64,000 nt of DNA from Ascaphus truei (Eukaryota > Chordata > Amphibia > Anura > Ascaphidae), in the NCBI GenBank assembly GCA_036426205.1, contig CM071586.1:10341431-10405430 (forward strand). The letters are read 5' to 3'. The notes beneath the pieces were generated by a model that had not been told where the DNA came from, searched no databases, and was given only the letters and a program-made list of their open reading frames with translations. Made by a program: the position numbers and the translations under genes. This document shows positions 20,735 through 30,894 of the stretch, piece by piece. The first letter of the stretch is position 1, and every line of letters begins with the position of its first letter.

Positions 20735-21160
20735 CTATGAGATTTTTTCATCTAATACTTTATACTCTTTGAGCTCGGAGAAATGGCCACATTTTTCTTG
20801 GATTTCTAAAATCTCTTTATCCAAAACATCTAGGGATTTTGTTCTATACTGAATAGACAAATTAACTAAACCAAACGCACATGTATCAAGAAGATAATTC
20901 CACTCCTTCATGAATACCTCATTCTCTGTCTCAAGTGTTGGTACTTTAAGGACCCTTAGTCCTCTCGGTATTCTCTTATGTTCTATATATTTTTTCAATG
21001 CTACCACTTCCCAGATCTGCCTCATTTCTTGTGTGAGGAGTTTCCCTACTTTATTGAATAGAGTGTCTAGATTTTCAGTGTCTACATCTATCTGTTCCAC
21101 CTCTGTGTCATCTGCAAAGATGCTATCTAAATTACAACTACGAAGTGCTCGACTAGAAAA
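20735..21160 (-). pseudogene. Penelope-like element B: N-terminus
   Basis: 121 codons are open below an internal ATG at 21,100, but in-phase sequence continues upstream (SCNLD, SIFADDTEVEQ) to a likely start at ATG 21,173 (reading MSLF). That start is now separated by an extra T in a T run. The region is acidic/amphipathic with Leu spacing that suggests a coiled coil. It extends into the tandem inverted-repeat block next door. Confidence 0.6.
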
Positions 21161-21496
21161 AAAGAGACATTTTGAGCGCTTAGTATATGTTTAGTTCTTT
21201 TTTAATCACTGCATTTGTATCCATTTCACATATCAGCAGCCAACCATTATTTAAAATGTCACTTTTTTCTAGTCGAGCACTTCGTAGTTGTAATTTAGAT
21301 GTGTCATCTGCAAAGATGCTATCTAAATTACAACTACGAAGTGCTCAACTAGAAAAAAGAGACATTTTGAGCGCTTAGTATATGTTTAGTTATTTTTTTA
21401 TCACTGCATTTGTATCCATTTCACATATCAGCAGCCAACCATTATTTAAAATGTCACTTTTTTCTAGTCGAGCACTTCGTAGTTGTAATTTAGATA
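21105..21496. repeat. Two tandem 196-bp units, each bounded by ~38-bp inverted repeats
   Basis: Units 21,105-21,300 and 21,301-21,496 are nearly identical. Each contains ATCTAAATTACAACTACGAA... facing its complement ...TTCGTAGTTGTAATTTAGAT across about 110 bp. The inner unit holds the presumed start codon of Penelope element B, so the mirrored arm carries the same N-terminal codons on the opposite strand. It probably represents the element's 5' terminal structure. Confidence 0.8.
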
Positions 21497-22018
21497 GAAT
21501 CTTTGTGTCCCTGTGTTAGGGCGTTTCTGTGTCCCTCTGTTAGGGCGTCTCTCTGCCCCTTTGTTAGGGCGTCTCTGTGCCCTTGTTAGGGCGTCTCTGT
21601 GCCCTTGTTAGGGCGTCTCTGTGCCCTTGTTAGGGCGTCTCTGTTGCCCTTGTTAGGGCGTCTCTGTGCCCTTGTTAGGGCGTCTCTGTGCCCTTGTTAG
21701 GGCGTCTCTGTGCCCTTGTTAGGGCGTCTCTGTGCCCTTGTTAGGGCGTCTCTGCGCCCCTGTGTTACGGCGTCTGTGTCCCTGTGTTAGGGCGTCTCTG
21801 TGCCCCTTTGTTAATGCCTCTCTGTGCCCCTGTGTTAGGGCGTCTCTGTGTCAATGTGTTAGGGCGTCTCTGTGTCAATGTGTTAGGGGCGTCTGTCCCT
21901 TGTTGGGCTCTGTGTCCCTGTGTTGGGGCGTCTCTGTGCCCCTGTGTTAGGGCGTCTCTGTGCCCCTGTGTTAGGTAGTCTGTGTCCTTGAGTTAGGGCG
22001 TCTCTGTGCCCCTGTGTT
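21497..22018. repeat. 22-bp minisatellite
   Basis: Unit GGGCGTCTCTGTGCCCTTG plus TTA, with about 23 copies. It is most regular at 21,560-21,760 and more variable towards 22,018. Confidence 0.9.
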
Positions 22019-23178
22019 AGTGTGGTCTGGTTATACTCAGTGTCAGTGTATAGTGCGGTCAGGTTATACTCTGTGACAGTGTATAGTGTGTGTGTGTAAA
22101 TAACAAGCAGATGTACTGTGTGTGTGTGTGTAAGTAACAAGCAGATGTACTATGTGTGTGTGTGTGTGTGTGTATGTGTGTGTGTGTGTGTGTAAATAAC
22201 AAGCAGATGTACTGTGTGTGTGTGTGTAAATAACAAGCAGATGTACTGTGTGTGTGTGTAAATAACAAGCAGATGTACTGTGTGTGTGTGTAAATAACAA
22301 GCAGATGTACTGTGTGTATGTGTGTAAATAAGAAGCAGATGTACTGTGTGTGTGTGTGTGTAAATAAGAAGCAGATGTACTGTGTGTGTGTGTATATAAC
22401 AAGCAGATGTACTGTGTGTGTGTAAATAACAAGCAGATGTACTGTGTGTGTGTAAATAACAAGCAGATGTACTGTGTGTGTGTGTAAATAACAAGCAGAT
22501 GTACTGTGTGTGTGTAAATAACAAGCAGCGGTACTGTGTGTGAATAACAAGCAGCGGTACTGTGTGTGTGAATAACAAGCAACGGTACTGTGGGCGTGTA
22601 AATAACAAGCTGCGGTCCTGTGGGCGTGTAAATAACAAGCAGCGGTACTGTGGGCGTGTAAATAACAAGCAGCGGTACTGTGGGCGTGTAAATATCAAGC
22701 AGCGGTACTGTGGGCGTGTAAATAACAAGCAGCGGTACTGTGGGCGTGTAAATAACAAGCAGCGGTACTGTGGGCGTGTAAATAACAAGCAGTGGTACTG
22801 TGGGCGTGTAAATGACAAGCAGCGGTACTGTGGGCGTGTAAATAACAAGCAGCGGTACTGTGTGTGTAAATAACAAGCAGCGGTACTGTGTGTGTGTAAA
22901 TAACAAGCAACGGTACTGTGGGTGTGTAAATAACAAGCAGTGGTACTGTGGTTGTGTAAATAACAAGCAGTGGTACTGTGGTTGTGTAAATAACAAGCAG
23001 CGGTACTGTGGATGTGTAAATAACAAGCAGCGGTACTGTGCGTGTGTAAATAACAAGCAGTGGTACTGTGCGTGTGTAAATAACAAGCAGTGGTACTGTG
23101 CGTGTGTAAATAACAAGCAGCGGTACTGTGGGTGTTTAAATAACAAGCAGCGATATTGTGAGTGTGTAAATAACAAGT
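22019..23178. repeat. ~30-bp minisatellite with embedded (GT)n
   Basis: The 3' part uses the unit TAAATAACAAGCAGCGGTAC plus TGTGGGCGTG (30 bp, most regular at 22,590-22,860). The 5' part uses CAGATGTACTG plus variable TGTGTG runs and includes a pure GT tract at 22,150-22,195. Very long frames on both strands (up to 403 codons) simply translate the array. Confidence 0.9.
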
Positions 23179-24015
23179 AAAAGGGATAAAGGGGAATGTT
23201 ACAGAGCAGTAGAGGCTTTTCCCCTAATATCTCAGGAGATAATATACACATTAAATCATGGGACAGTAACCCCATTATTTCCTATGAACAGGACAGGTTT
23301 ATCCCAATGAAACGTAAATGTTTGGCAGATATCCCCACTACACATTATATGCTGCAGCATAACAAGAAAGGCGGGAATCACTGCACACAGCAGAATAACA
23401 GGAATAGAATAAACGCTCATTGGGAGGTGACAAGATTAATAAGACTATCAGATATTATATTATTACCCCACGCGCCTTTAAAGCTGCCGTCCCACCTAGG
23501 GCCAAAATAAATCAGCGGCAGAGTTATATCCGGGGAACTGACGCATCTCTTTACAGTATCACACACCTAGAAATATTGTGATAACATTTATTAAATGAGA
23601 TGAGAGACGCGGTGAGATAAACACTTGTCTGACAAACATTCTCAGGGAGAAGCAGGAATATGTTATTCTGCATCATACAATTCTTATATTATAAAGCATT
23701 TCCATTTACTGACACAGCACAAACATATATGTAATGGGTATACTCTCCTATATTACTTCTATACGCTCCTCCCAGAACAGGAACTAAACAAAGATTAACG
23801 CAATCAGATATCCCCAGGACAGGTATGTGAGATATATATATATATATACATTGCAAAGTGCTGAAGGGCCCTCTGGGTAACTGATTAATACATGAGATAT
23901 ATTCCCCTGTTCTCTCCCTCGCTCACTGATTCCCTCCCAGTATATTCTTATTTCTATGTGCTATATTATATATACTGTTTCTATGGGTTCCCCTGCTGGG
24001 CCGGGATCAGTACTC
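23179..24015. other. Unassigned; 3' flank of TRIM pseudogene 1
   Basis: No coding or repeat feature apart from a short (AT)n at 23,833-23,848. By position it may include the former 3' UTR of the minus-strand TRIM copy. Confidence 0.35.
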
Positions 24016-24916
24016 CTAGCTCCTGATTCTGACCCAGCCATTATGTACCCAGAACGCAGCATGAAGAGGCTCAGTGAAGGTGGCAGTGACGGTGTGTAAG
24101 TGTCTGATCGGGTCACACAGCTGATAAAAGGACAGCCGCCCAGCCTCATAGTCCAGGTATATTCCTAATCTCTGCACGGGAGACTCGGGATATATCCGTG
24201 TTTCTATTGAGTCATGTGACACTGCATGATTATTACCACACATGTACAAACCCCAGGACTTCTTATTCTCTCCTATGAAGGACTGATTTCCTTTCCTTAC
24301 TATACTGGGATAGGAAATCCCTACCCTCCTGTCCCCTGATTCACTGATCTCCACTTCCCAGTAATGTTGTCCTGAGGAAAAACTCCTGCTGCTTAAAACC
24401 TGACAATCCCTAAATCTCTCTGGTGTATTTGGACGTAACTGGTCTGTTTCTGACCAGGATGCAGTTTTCAGGTCACCTGATACAGATACATTATTAGCAG
24501 CTGTATTTACATCCAGTAATATGCCTGAATCCCCCTGCACACAGAACCCGCTCTTTGCTATTAGATCAGTCACAATATCAGCTAATCTCTGTAAGGTCAG
24601 TGGGATCAGAACCTCATCCAAATCCCCTACAGCAGGGACCTTATTACCCTCTCTCTCGGTCCTCAGCATTGTCTGATTCCTGTCCCTGTAAGACAGTTAG
24701 TGGATCAGTGATGTTGCTCAGCTCCTCAATGTGAAGCATCTTCCTGGACAGCTCGTCCTTCTTTATTTCCAGCTGCTGGATTAGATCAGAGACTCGGAGA
24801 GAAACAGCCCTGGCAGAAGTTATGCCCACATGCCCACATGTCAGCGTTACAGGCTGGGTATAAATGCTCAGGCAGATAGGGCAGGTTAGCTCCTCTCTCA
24901 GACCAGCAGACGCCAT
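24016..24916 (-). pseudogene. TRIM-family pseudogene 1 (RING fragment, coiled coil, PRY-SPRY)
   Basis: The start is ATG at 24,916 (MASAGLREELTCPICLS), by homology to the intact copy at 62,498. The first RING cysteines are present. Then an 8-bp tandem duplication (GTGGGCAT twice) shifts the frame, and a deletion of about 650 bp removes the rest of the RING, both B-boxes and most of the coiled coil, joining to LRVSDLIQQLEIKKDELSRK. A 2-bp loss near 24,660 gives a second frameshift. The PRY-SPRY then reads openly from 24,669 to the stop at 24,016 (SGDLKTASWSETDQLRP, SSGQHYWEVEISESGDRRVG, FTEPLHAAFWVHNG). It cannot make a TRIM protein, although a SPRY-only peptide is possible. Confidence 0.9.
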
Positions 24917-25225
24917 GCTTGGAAGCAGCAACAGGAAAGGAAACTTAAATTCCCTTATTATTCAGCACACAGGGGGCGGGGAGTTTGTTACGCAGACTAT
25001 TAACCCTGTAAGTTCCTGGCTGCAGTGTACAATATGAGGAATGAGAGTCCTGTATGTCACGGGAGACCAGGCAATTATTTGTAAAGTGATATAAAAATAC
25101 AGATAGCAATAGTAGGACAATATGAATAAAAATATGAGACAGACATCGTACCCACTTCTTATACGTACCAGTGCCATTGCTTAAGCTGCCGTGTGAATTG
25201 CCCTATAAACGTTACACATAAGACG
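24917..25225 (-). promoter_or_regulatory. TRIM upstream region, copy 1
   Basis: The reverse complement of 62,170-62,497 over about 310 bp, so the duplication that made the copies included upstream DNA. Shared landmarks are GGGGCGGGGAGTTTGTTACG, AGTTCCTGGCTGCA and a GGAAAGGAAA element at 24,934-24,943, 17 bp before the ATG. No TATA box is evident, and the GC box (GGGGCGGGG) would fit a TATA-less start. Confidence 0.7.
24934..24943 (-). promoter_or_regulatory. Ets-IRF composite element match upstream of TRIM pseudogene 1
   Basis: GGAAAGGAAA fits GGAANNGAAA, the site bound jointly by PU.1/SpiB and IRF4/IRF8. The intact copy has GGAAACGAAA at the same distance from its ATG. Confidence 0.45.
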
Positions 25226-25881
25226 AGCATTGAGAGGAACGTACGTAATAAATTCTATACTAGACTATATACCTGTGAGCTTATAGTATCCCCGTCTGTC
25301 TCTACATGAGTCATCGGAGCAGAGAATTTAGGTATTGTTACCAAAGCAGGAACAGGACCTAAGAGCCCATTACAGCGCCCCCTCCTGTGGTCAACGTATG
25401 TGTCAGGTGTAACAGGACTGGTTCAGGGACAGAACCTATTGTAGACCCAACAAGTAAACATATTAATTGCCCCTCGTTTATTGACTAGGAATATTGGATT
25501 ATTAAAACACTTTATTATAAGTAATAAGTAGAATAAGTGGGGCTGAATAGGCACATATATACACTGAAACACTAAGCACACTACGGATACACAGCAGGGG
25601 GCTCTCAGATATGGCGCCCGGTATAACGTACTGAATCTCGGGGATACAGGTTCCTGGGAAATAGTATGAGCGGGCGATGTGCATATCACAGGGATTGGGG
25701 TATAGGGGCTATTGGCATTATATTCCCTTTGCACCCACTGGGCAATACATCTGTATCCCACGCTTTCTCAATAAGACAAACAATTAAACACAGGGATAAT
25801 ATCTAAACTAACGACTCTCTCCCTGCAGCTGGTCACACCTCTCCCCCGGGGAGAAAAGTCACTATGGAAGAATAGAATATT
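25226..25881. other. Unassigned
   Basis: No gene recognised. The end of this stretch leads into a hammerhead-like motif and may be Penelope-derived. Confidence 0.3.
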
Positions 25882-25914
25882 CCCCTGACGAAGCCTATGG
25901 CGAAACTAGTAGGG
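25882..25914 (+). ncRNA. Hammerhead-like ribozyme motif 4 (canonical core)
   Basis: The core CTGACGA (25,885-25,891) matches CUGANGA exactly. An extra A follows (25,892). Stem II is GCC/GGC with loop TAT, then GAAA (25,902-25,905). Stem III ACTAGT is self-complementary without loop. The cleavage dinucleotide UA (25,910-25,911) fits UH. Stem I is short, with CCC (25,882-25,884) pairing GGG (25,912-25,914). Confidence 0.5.
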
Positions 25915-25921
25915 TGGGGGG

Positions 25922-26775
25922 TGTGGGGGACATATAACAGAGCCGTAGAGGACTACCATGGTCCCCTGTTTATCCCCTTACCTTTCCATAGGAGTATAGC
26001 ACGGCAGGGGAACTACACGTTTCAGGGGCTGCAGGACGTGTTGCCAGGTAACCAATAGGGCTGAGAGATGTATGTCAGTTAGGATTCTGACAGTTAAGGG
26101 GACAGTTAGTTGGAAGCTGGATACTAAAGGAGTAGGGTGTGAGTGTGCAGGTGCCTGTGGCATCTGCACTAGGCCAGAGACACTCTGATAGACCCAAATT
26201 AGGCCCAACTCCCCTCAGTTTGTGGCTGCTACTGGGACAGGCCCAGAAGATAGGGAAACTGCCCCTGTAGCTTGTAGTGGGGGACACAGACAGTACACAG
26301 CGGCATCCTGGCTCTTGGTGGTCTGGGACCATACCACCCCCATGGAAGAGATTGTCGTTGAGGTGGGCATCCCACGCAGATCATCGTTGGGTCCGTGTAC
26401 CCCATTGCAGGACACAGCGCGCCCGGGAGCGGAAGCACCCGGCAGGTACCCCACGCACAAGTGCACCAATATACACAGTAGAGGCAGCGCTGACCACATA
26501 AGAGTGAGGGGTTATATCCTTGTGGACACTAGGGTGGTTGGGTGCCCAAGGGTCCCATCAGGTACTGTGGGGACTGTGAACAAGTGTGGGGGACAGTGGG
26601 CAGGTGGTTATTGCCCTGCGAGGCCTGGTGGTTAGGCTGTAACCAGTAGCCATACTATGGTGCTGTAGTAAAGTTGTTATTTTATGTTTTACCCAGTGTG
26701 TCTGTGGTTATTGTATAAGTATATATATGTATATAAGTCCTGTAATGGGTATTCCACACAGTAGGATCCGTTACA
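25922..26775 (+). mobile_element. Ty3/gypsy element, probable 5' LTR
   Basis: It ends GGATCCGTTACA at 26,775, followed after two bases by a TGG-starting primer-binding-like site. The 3' end is homologous to that of the LTR remnant at 7,521-7,547. The start is uncertain; a TGTGGGGGACAT at about 25,922 is the best candidate. GTAATAAAG-like polyadenylation features lie near 26,670. No 3' LTR is recognised in the window. Confidence 0.55.
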
Positions 26776-26777
26776 GG

Positions 26778-26795
26778 TGGAGGCGCTGAAGAACA
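26778..26795 (+). promoter_or_regulatory. Primer-binding-like site of the gypsy element
   Basis: TGGAGGCGCTGAAGAAC lies 2 bp after the LTR end. TGG is the invariant start of tRNA-primed sites. I cannot assign the tRNA from memory with confidence. Confidence 0.4.
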
Positions 26796-26991
26796 CCGTA
26801 CCAGGATACACCCCAGGGTCCCTGCAGTGGAGGCTCAGACCTCCTGTGAGCCACAGGTATTGCACCACACACACTGCAGCCACACATTCTCCAAGGGGGT
26901 GGGGGAAAGTGCACTATATTTGGAGGCGCTGCTGAGATTCTCAGACCTGGGGTGACCTATGCATCAGTTAAATTACTGAGACCTGAACACC

Positions 26992-28225
26992 ATGTTTGTA
27001 CCATCTAAACAAGAGGTCCGCGACTGGGCATTGGGACTACACATGAGCCCCCACCACGTGCTCACAGTGGGAGATATTCCCAGCACTACCCCCGCGCATG
27101 AACTTTTCCAATACCTCCGCCAACTCCCTGGTCTAGCCAAAGCACGGGTTTTGGGGAGCAAGTATGACACTACGCTCTGACTGACCATATTTCTAGTGGT
27201 TGCTGACCATGACCTATGTGAAGAAGGGGCTCCAAAGGCTCTGTATTTACCAGACACTCCAGCCACGGGCTGCCCAGTGATATACCCAGCTCTGGCCTCC
27301 CTGCCATTGACCTCTACTCCCGGACCCGTCGCTGGGGTACCCTACCGGGCCGAGCTCTTTAGTACCCCTTGCACCCTTTGGAGGAGCAATACTTCGGAAG
27401 TAAGTTCACCCATACGCCGGGTGGCATTTACTTCCAGTGCCTCACTAGCGATACCCCCCAGAACCGAAACTCCACAACCACTATCTACTTCCACCCCGAA
27501 AAAGGACTATCACTGTCACCTATCAACGAGCCGCTCCGGCTTGGGTGTAACTCTACCCCAACTAGTTGACGCTCTCACAATGTCCTCTCAGGCTCAGAAT
27601 TACCAAAAGCTCAAGGCCTTCTCCGGGATAGTGCCAACGACCTTAGGAGAAGAAGGGTTTGAGACTTGGAGGGAACATGCTCTCCAAGTGCTAGACGGGT
27701 GGTCATGTTTTGAAGCCGTTAAGTGATAGAGGCTGGTTGAGTGTCTCCAACCCCCGGCTGCCCAATTGGTACGAACGCATTGGGACACAGAAGGAGAAGT
27801 CTCTGCTCGTGAGTTGGTGGAACTGCTGACCCAGTGCTACACGAGCGAAGACGACGAGGATGAGCTCATGGCCCAGTTCAACGCTCTCGGCCAGAAGGAG
27901 GAGGAGGAATTGTCTGCCTTTGTCCGCAGGCTCCAGCTATACTTGGGGACATTCCTTGCCAAGGGAATTCTTTTGGCTACAGAACTAGACCGGTACCGGT
28001 ACCGGTTCAAGCAACTATTGAAGGGATCACTACCTTCCCACCCAATAGCACTGGTGATGCGAGCCGCTGCAGTCACCACAGTGCCTCTCAGCTACCTGGA
28101 CTTAATGCGGCATGTCAGGAAGCATGAAGTCCAGCTGCACTTCCATGGCCCTAAGGAGGCCAAAGGACCCCTCAAGGGTGAACCCAAGGGAACATCATCT
28201 CCAAAGTTTAAGGAGCTCTAGAGTA
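26992..28225 (+). pseudogene. Gypsy gag (PNMA-like capsid), nonsense-mutated
   Basis: The region stays in one reading phase from ATG 26,992 but has in-frame stops at 27,178, 27,724-27,729 and 28,219. The N-terminus (VRDWALGLHMSPHHVL, VGDIPSTTPAHELF, LPGLAKARVLG) resembles the N-terminal domain of vertebrate PNMA proteins, which are domesticated from this gypsy lineage. The capsid-like part includes KLKAFSGIVPTTLGEEGFE, FETWREHALQVL and EEELSAFVRRLQLYL. There are few or no indels, so decay is by substitution. Gag would assemble virus-like particles around the element RNA. Confidence 0.8.
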
Positions 28226-28862
28226 TAGAGAAGGACTCTCAATCAAAATCATCGGCCGCCAAGTCCAAACCGGCCGAGAGGGTATCTGCTACATATAAAG
28301 GCCGCACCGCCCTCAGGGACCTTATGTGCTATAGCTGTAGTCAGAAGGGACACTTCGCCTATGAATGTCCCAAAGAAGAAGAACAACAAAGAACCCCAAT
28401 TAAGAATTCCCACCCTAACACAATGATTTGCAGGGTTTACACCACCGAAGCCCCTGCCCTGTCAGACGAGACCACTTCCCCGCCCTCTGATGACCCTCCC
28501 GAGCAAAGCCCCAAAGATTCAACCCCACCATTGGACTCTTACAGTCGGGTAGGACCAGCCGCTACCATACGCGTCGTTATGGACGGTGTATACTCATCAG
28601 CGTTGTTGGACACTGTGTCCCGAGCGACAATCGTTTACCGAGGTTTCTATAACCAACACTTACAACACTGTCCCTTGCAATCGGCGGAGCATATGGAAGT
28701 GAGGGGGCTGAGTAATGAGGATTGACGGGATTGTGAATGTTCGTCTGGAGATAATTCAGTTGAACACAGGCAAGTCGCACCTTATGGATGTGGAGGCCCT
28801 AGTGTGTATCGAGCCCCAAGTGCAGCCCAAGTACCCGATTATCCTGGGAACCAAGAAACAAC
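28226..28862 (+). pseudogene. Gypsy zinc knuckle and retropepsin-like protease
   Basis: It continues in the gag phase. A CCHC zinc knuckle CYSCSQKGHFAYEC (28,327-28,368; spacing C2C4H4C) is intact. It is followed by an acidic/proline-rich spacer and a retropepsin segment beginning TIRVVMDGVYSSALLDT. The catalytic triad expected as D-T-G/S reads D-T-V here, so the glycine is replaced. Homology ends near YPIILGTKKQQ at 28,862 after an in-frame TGA at 28,723. The downstream sequence is an unrelated insertion until pol resumes at 30,520. Confidence 0.75.
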
Positions 28863-29594
28863 AGGAAAGGGATAGGGAGTGATCACAGAACCATACTAAT
28901 TGAATAATTGTATAAATGAATACATAAATCAGGTAATCAAATTGTGGGTGCAAACTGTGAACTGAAAAGTGAATCAGAAAAAGGGGAAGGGAAACACAAA
29001 ATGATTGTGCCCCTAAAAGAATTCACTCAACTGCACACCACTAAGTATAAAAAAATAACTTTTAATAAATTTACTTAAAACATATATTACCAAAGAATTG
29101 TGTAACGTGAATTAAAAATGAATTAAATCAACACAATCAGGCATCCATGTCATCTAATATATGATTTAGCTATCCCTATTAACCAGCTAATGTTGGTGGG
29201 ATAAAGAAGACATATGATGCTGTAAGTCAGTGTATTAACCCCTCTGGATCAGCTGTGAGACCAGATGGTGAGTATATGCAGGTCAGCGAGAACAAATAAA
29301 TGAATAAATATCCAATCCTCCTAATATAATATATACCATTGAACACCTCAGTAGTTTATTATCAATTTTATGAGGTGCAAGTACTGTGAATGAAAAACTA
29401 ACACTCACAGCATCAGTGTTGGTGAGTTCACAGCATGAGCTCTGTGAAGACACATTAATCACATGGATAGGAGGGATAGCAACAAAACTCACTGACTGTA
29501 TGACCTGGACTGAATTAGCCGAGTACTAAGGTCTATACACACTGAGCCAGGAGACTACAAGCACTACATTAAAACACTACATTAAAACACCATT

Positions 29595-29645
29595 GCGCGT
29601 CCAACGCGCGTTTCCCTCCAGCTAAGGAGCTTCTTCAGGGACAAA
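29595..29645 (-). ncRNA. Degenerate hammerhead-like motif
   Basis: The minus strand reads CTGAAGA (core intact), then AG, CTCC/GGAG around TTAGCT as stem II, G, and GAAACGCGCG. The expected UH cleavage position and stem I partner are not recognisable, so I call it a relic. Confidence 0.35.
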
Positions 29646-29768
29646 TTTACTGGGGGGGGGAGAGGACTGAGCCCTTTTATACCCTATCTGTACCTAGATT
29701 ACAAAATCAATAGATATCAGCTGTTGCGCATGCGCACTGCGCGCGCGCCCAAAACATCACAATAAACT

Positions 29769-29923
29769 GGGTTTAGAGCTCCAGTATTATAGTCACTAGT
29801 TTATAAGAAAATAACAAATAATAATAATATACCAGCGTCTGGTATTGACAGATACTGTATTATATTATTATTATTTGTTATTTTCTTATAAACTAGTGAC
29901 TATAATACTGGAGCTCTAAACCC
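29769..29923. repeat. Perfect 61-bp inverted repeat with 33-bp loop
   Basis: Arm 29,769-29,829 (GGGTTTAGAGCTCC...) is the exact complement of 29,863-29,923. Outer bases (ACAATAAAC / GTTTATTGT) continue the symmetry after a 9-bp interruption. An AT-rich cruciform or hairpin is possible. Confidence 0.85.
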
Positions 29924-30520
29924 CGTTGTGGGTTTATTGTATGTGTAATGTGTGTATACGTGCTGTATGAAATAATTATGTGAGAATAGACAATCAACAT
30001 CTTGCATGTATACATTTATGTTTTCTTTTTAATCATTAAAGATTTCTGTCCATCACTGCATTTTACCTTGGCACATTGCTTAGCATCACATACTTAAGGG
30101 GGGTGGTGATTAATCTAGTATGTGTAATTAGCTTGTATATAATGTGTTATATAGGACTCATATACCTTTATCCCCTTTCCATGGCCAGTATCTTTCATAT
30201 TTCTGCTATATGAGCTTTGGAGGCTTGTTACCAGCATGAGTGTGGCTGTTAGAGACTATCAGCCCACTTCTGCGCATTGAATGTCTTTGCGATCGGTTCG
30301 CGCATGCGCAATACAGATTGGTTAGAATAGTCAATACTTTCTAAGTCCCCGCGCATGCGCAGAACACGTTATATGCGTCGCAAAGGTTTATACGGCTTTC
30401 GAAGCTCAGTAAACGATCGGCGAAGCATCAAAAAATGGCATGTTTGAGGTACTAGGCATAAGACCTTACCAAGGTTCAATTTCAGTAGAATTTAGGCAGT
30501 TTTCTACATACCCAAACACG

Positions 30521-30894
30521 CTACAAACCACCATCTGGGCCCACCCCCGCTACTGTGGGTGTGTGGCATAGTCCTTCCCACCTCAGTGCCGGGGTCAGGT
30601 CTTTTTGTGGGCTCGCGCAAGCGTTACAGATTCTCAACGCACTAACTGGGATCCAGTGGTTCAGTGTTATGGACTTGCGACCTGGGTACTACCAGGTACC
30701 GATGAGTAAAGAAGACCAGGAAAAGACTGCCTTCGTCTGCCCCCTGGGCTTCTACCAGTTTACGCGCATGCCCCAAGGCATCTGCGGGGCTCCAGCAACA
30801 TTCCAACGCCTAATGGAGAAAACCATTGGAGACATGAATCCTCGGGAATGTTTGGTTTACCTAGACGATATTATTGTCTTTGGTAAGACCCTGG
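30521..30894 (+). pseudogene. Gypsy reverse transcriptase, N-terminal and palm part
   Basis: RT motifs in order: FSVMDLRPGYYQVPMSKED (motif A, catalytic Asp), KTAFVCPLGFYQFTRMPQG (fingers/palm), APATFQRLMEKTIGD (motif B) and CLVYLDDIIVFGKT (motif C, YLDD at 30,859-30,870). All catalytic residues are present. Homology stops just after GKT; the open frame that continues to 31,118 is unrelated sequence. The rest of the RT resumes at 31,620. Confidence 0.88.

Larger units (their letters stand above)
28870..30520 (-). mobile_element. Penelope-type noncoding insertion splitting gypsy pol
   Basis: This 1.65 kb interrupts the gypsy between protease and RT. On the minus strand it contains a TATAAAAG (29,681-29,674) and a degenerate hammerhead-like block (29,645-29,595), the pattern seen in the Penelope terminal repeats elsewhere in the window. 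It also holds a perfect 61-bp inverted repeat (29,769-29,923) and several GCGCATGCGC palindromes. It has no coding sequence. Confidence 0.5.

Noticed and set aside
22500..23180. Regular 30-bp repeats that could suggest a CRISPR array
   Set aside because: Units are directly adjacent with no unique spacers, and the context is vertebrate.
22064..23275. 403-codon minus frame and several overlapping frames on both strands
   Set aside because: They are translations of a 30-bp tandem array, open in several phases because the repeat lacks stops.
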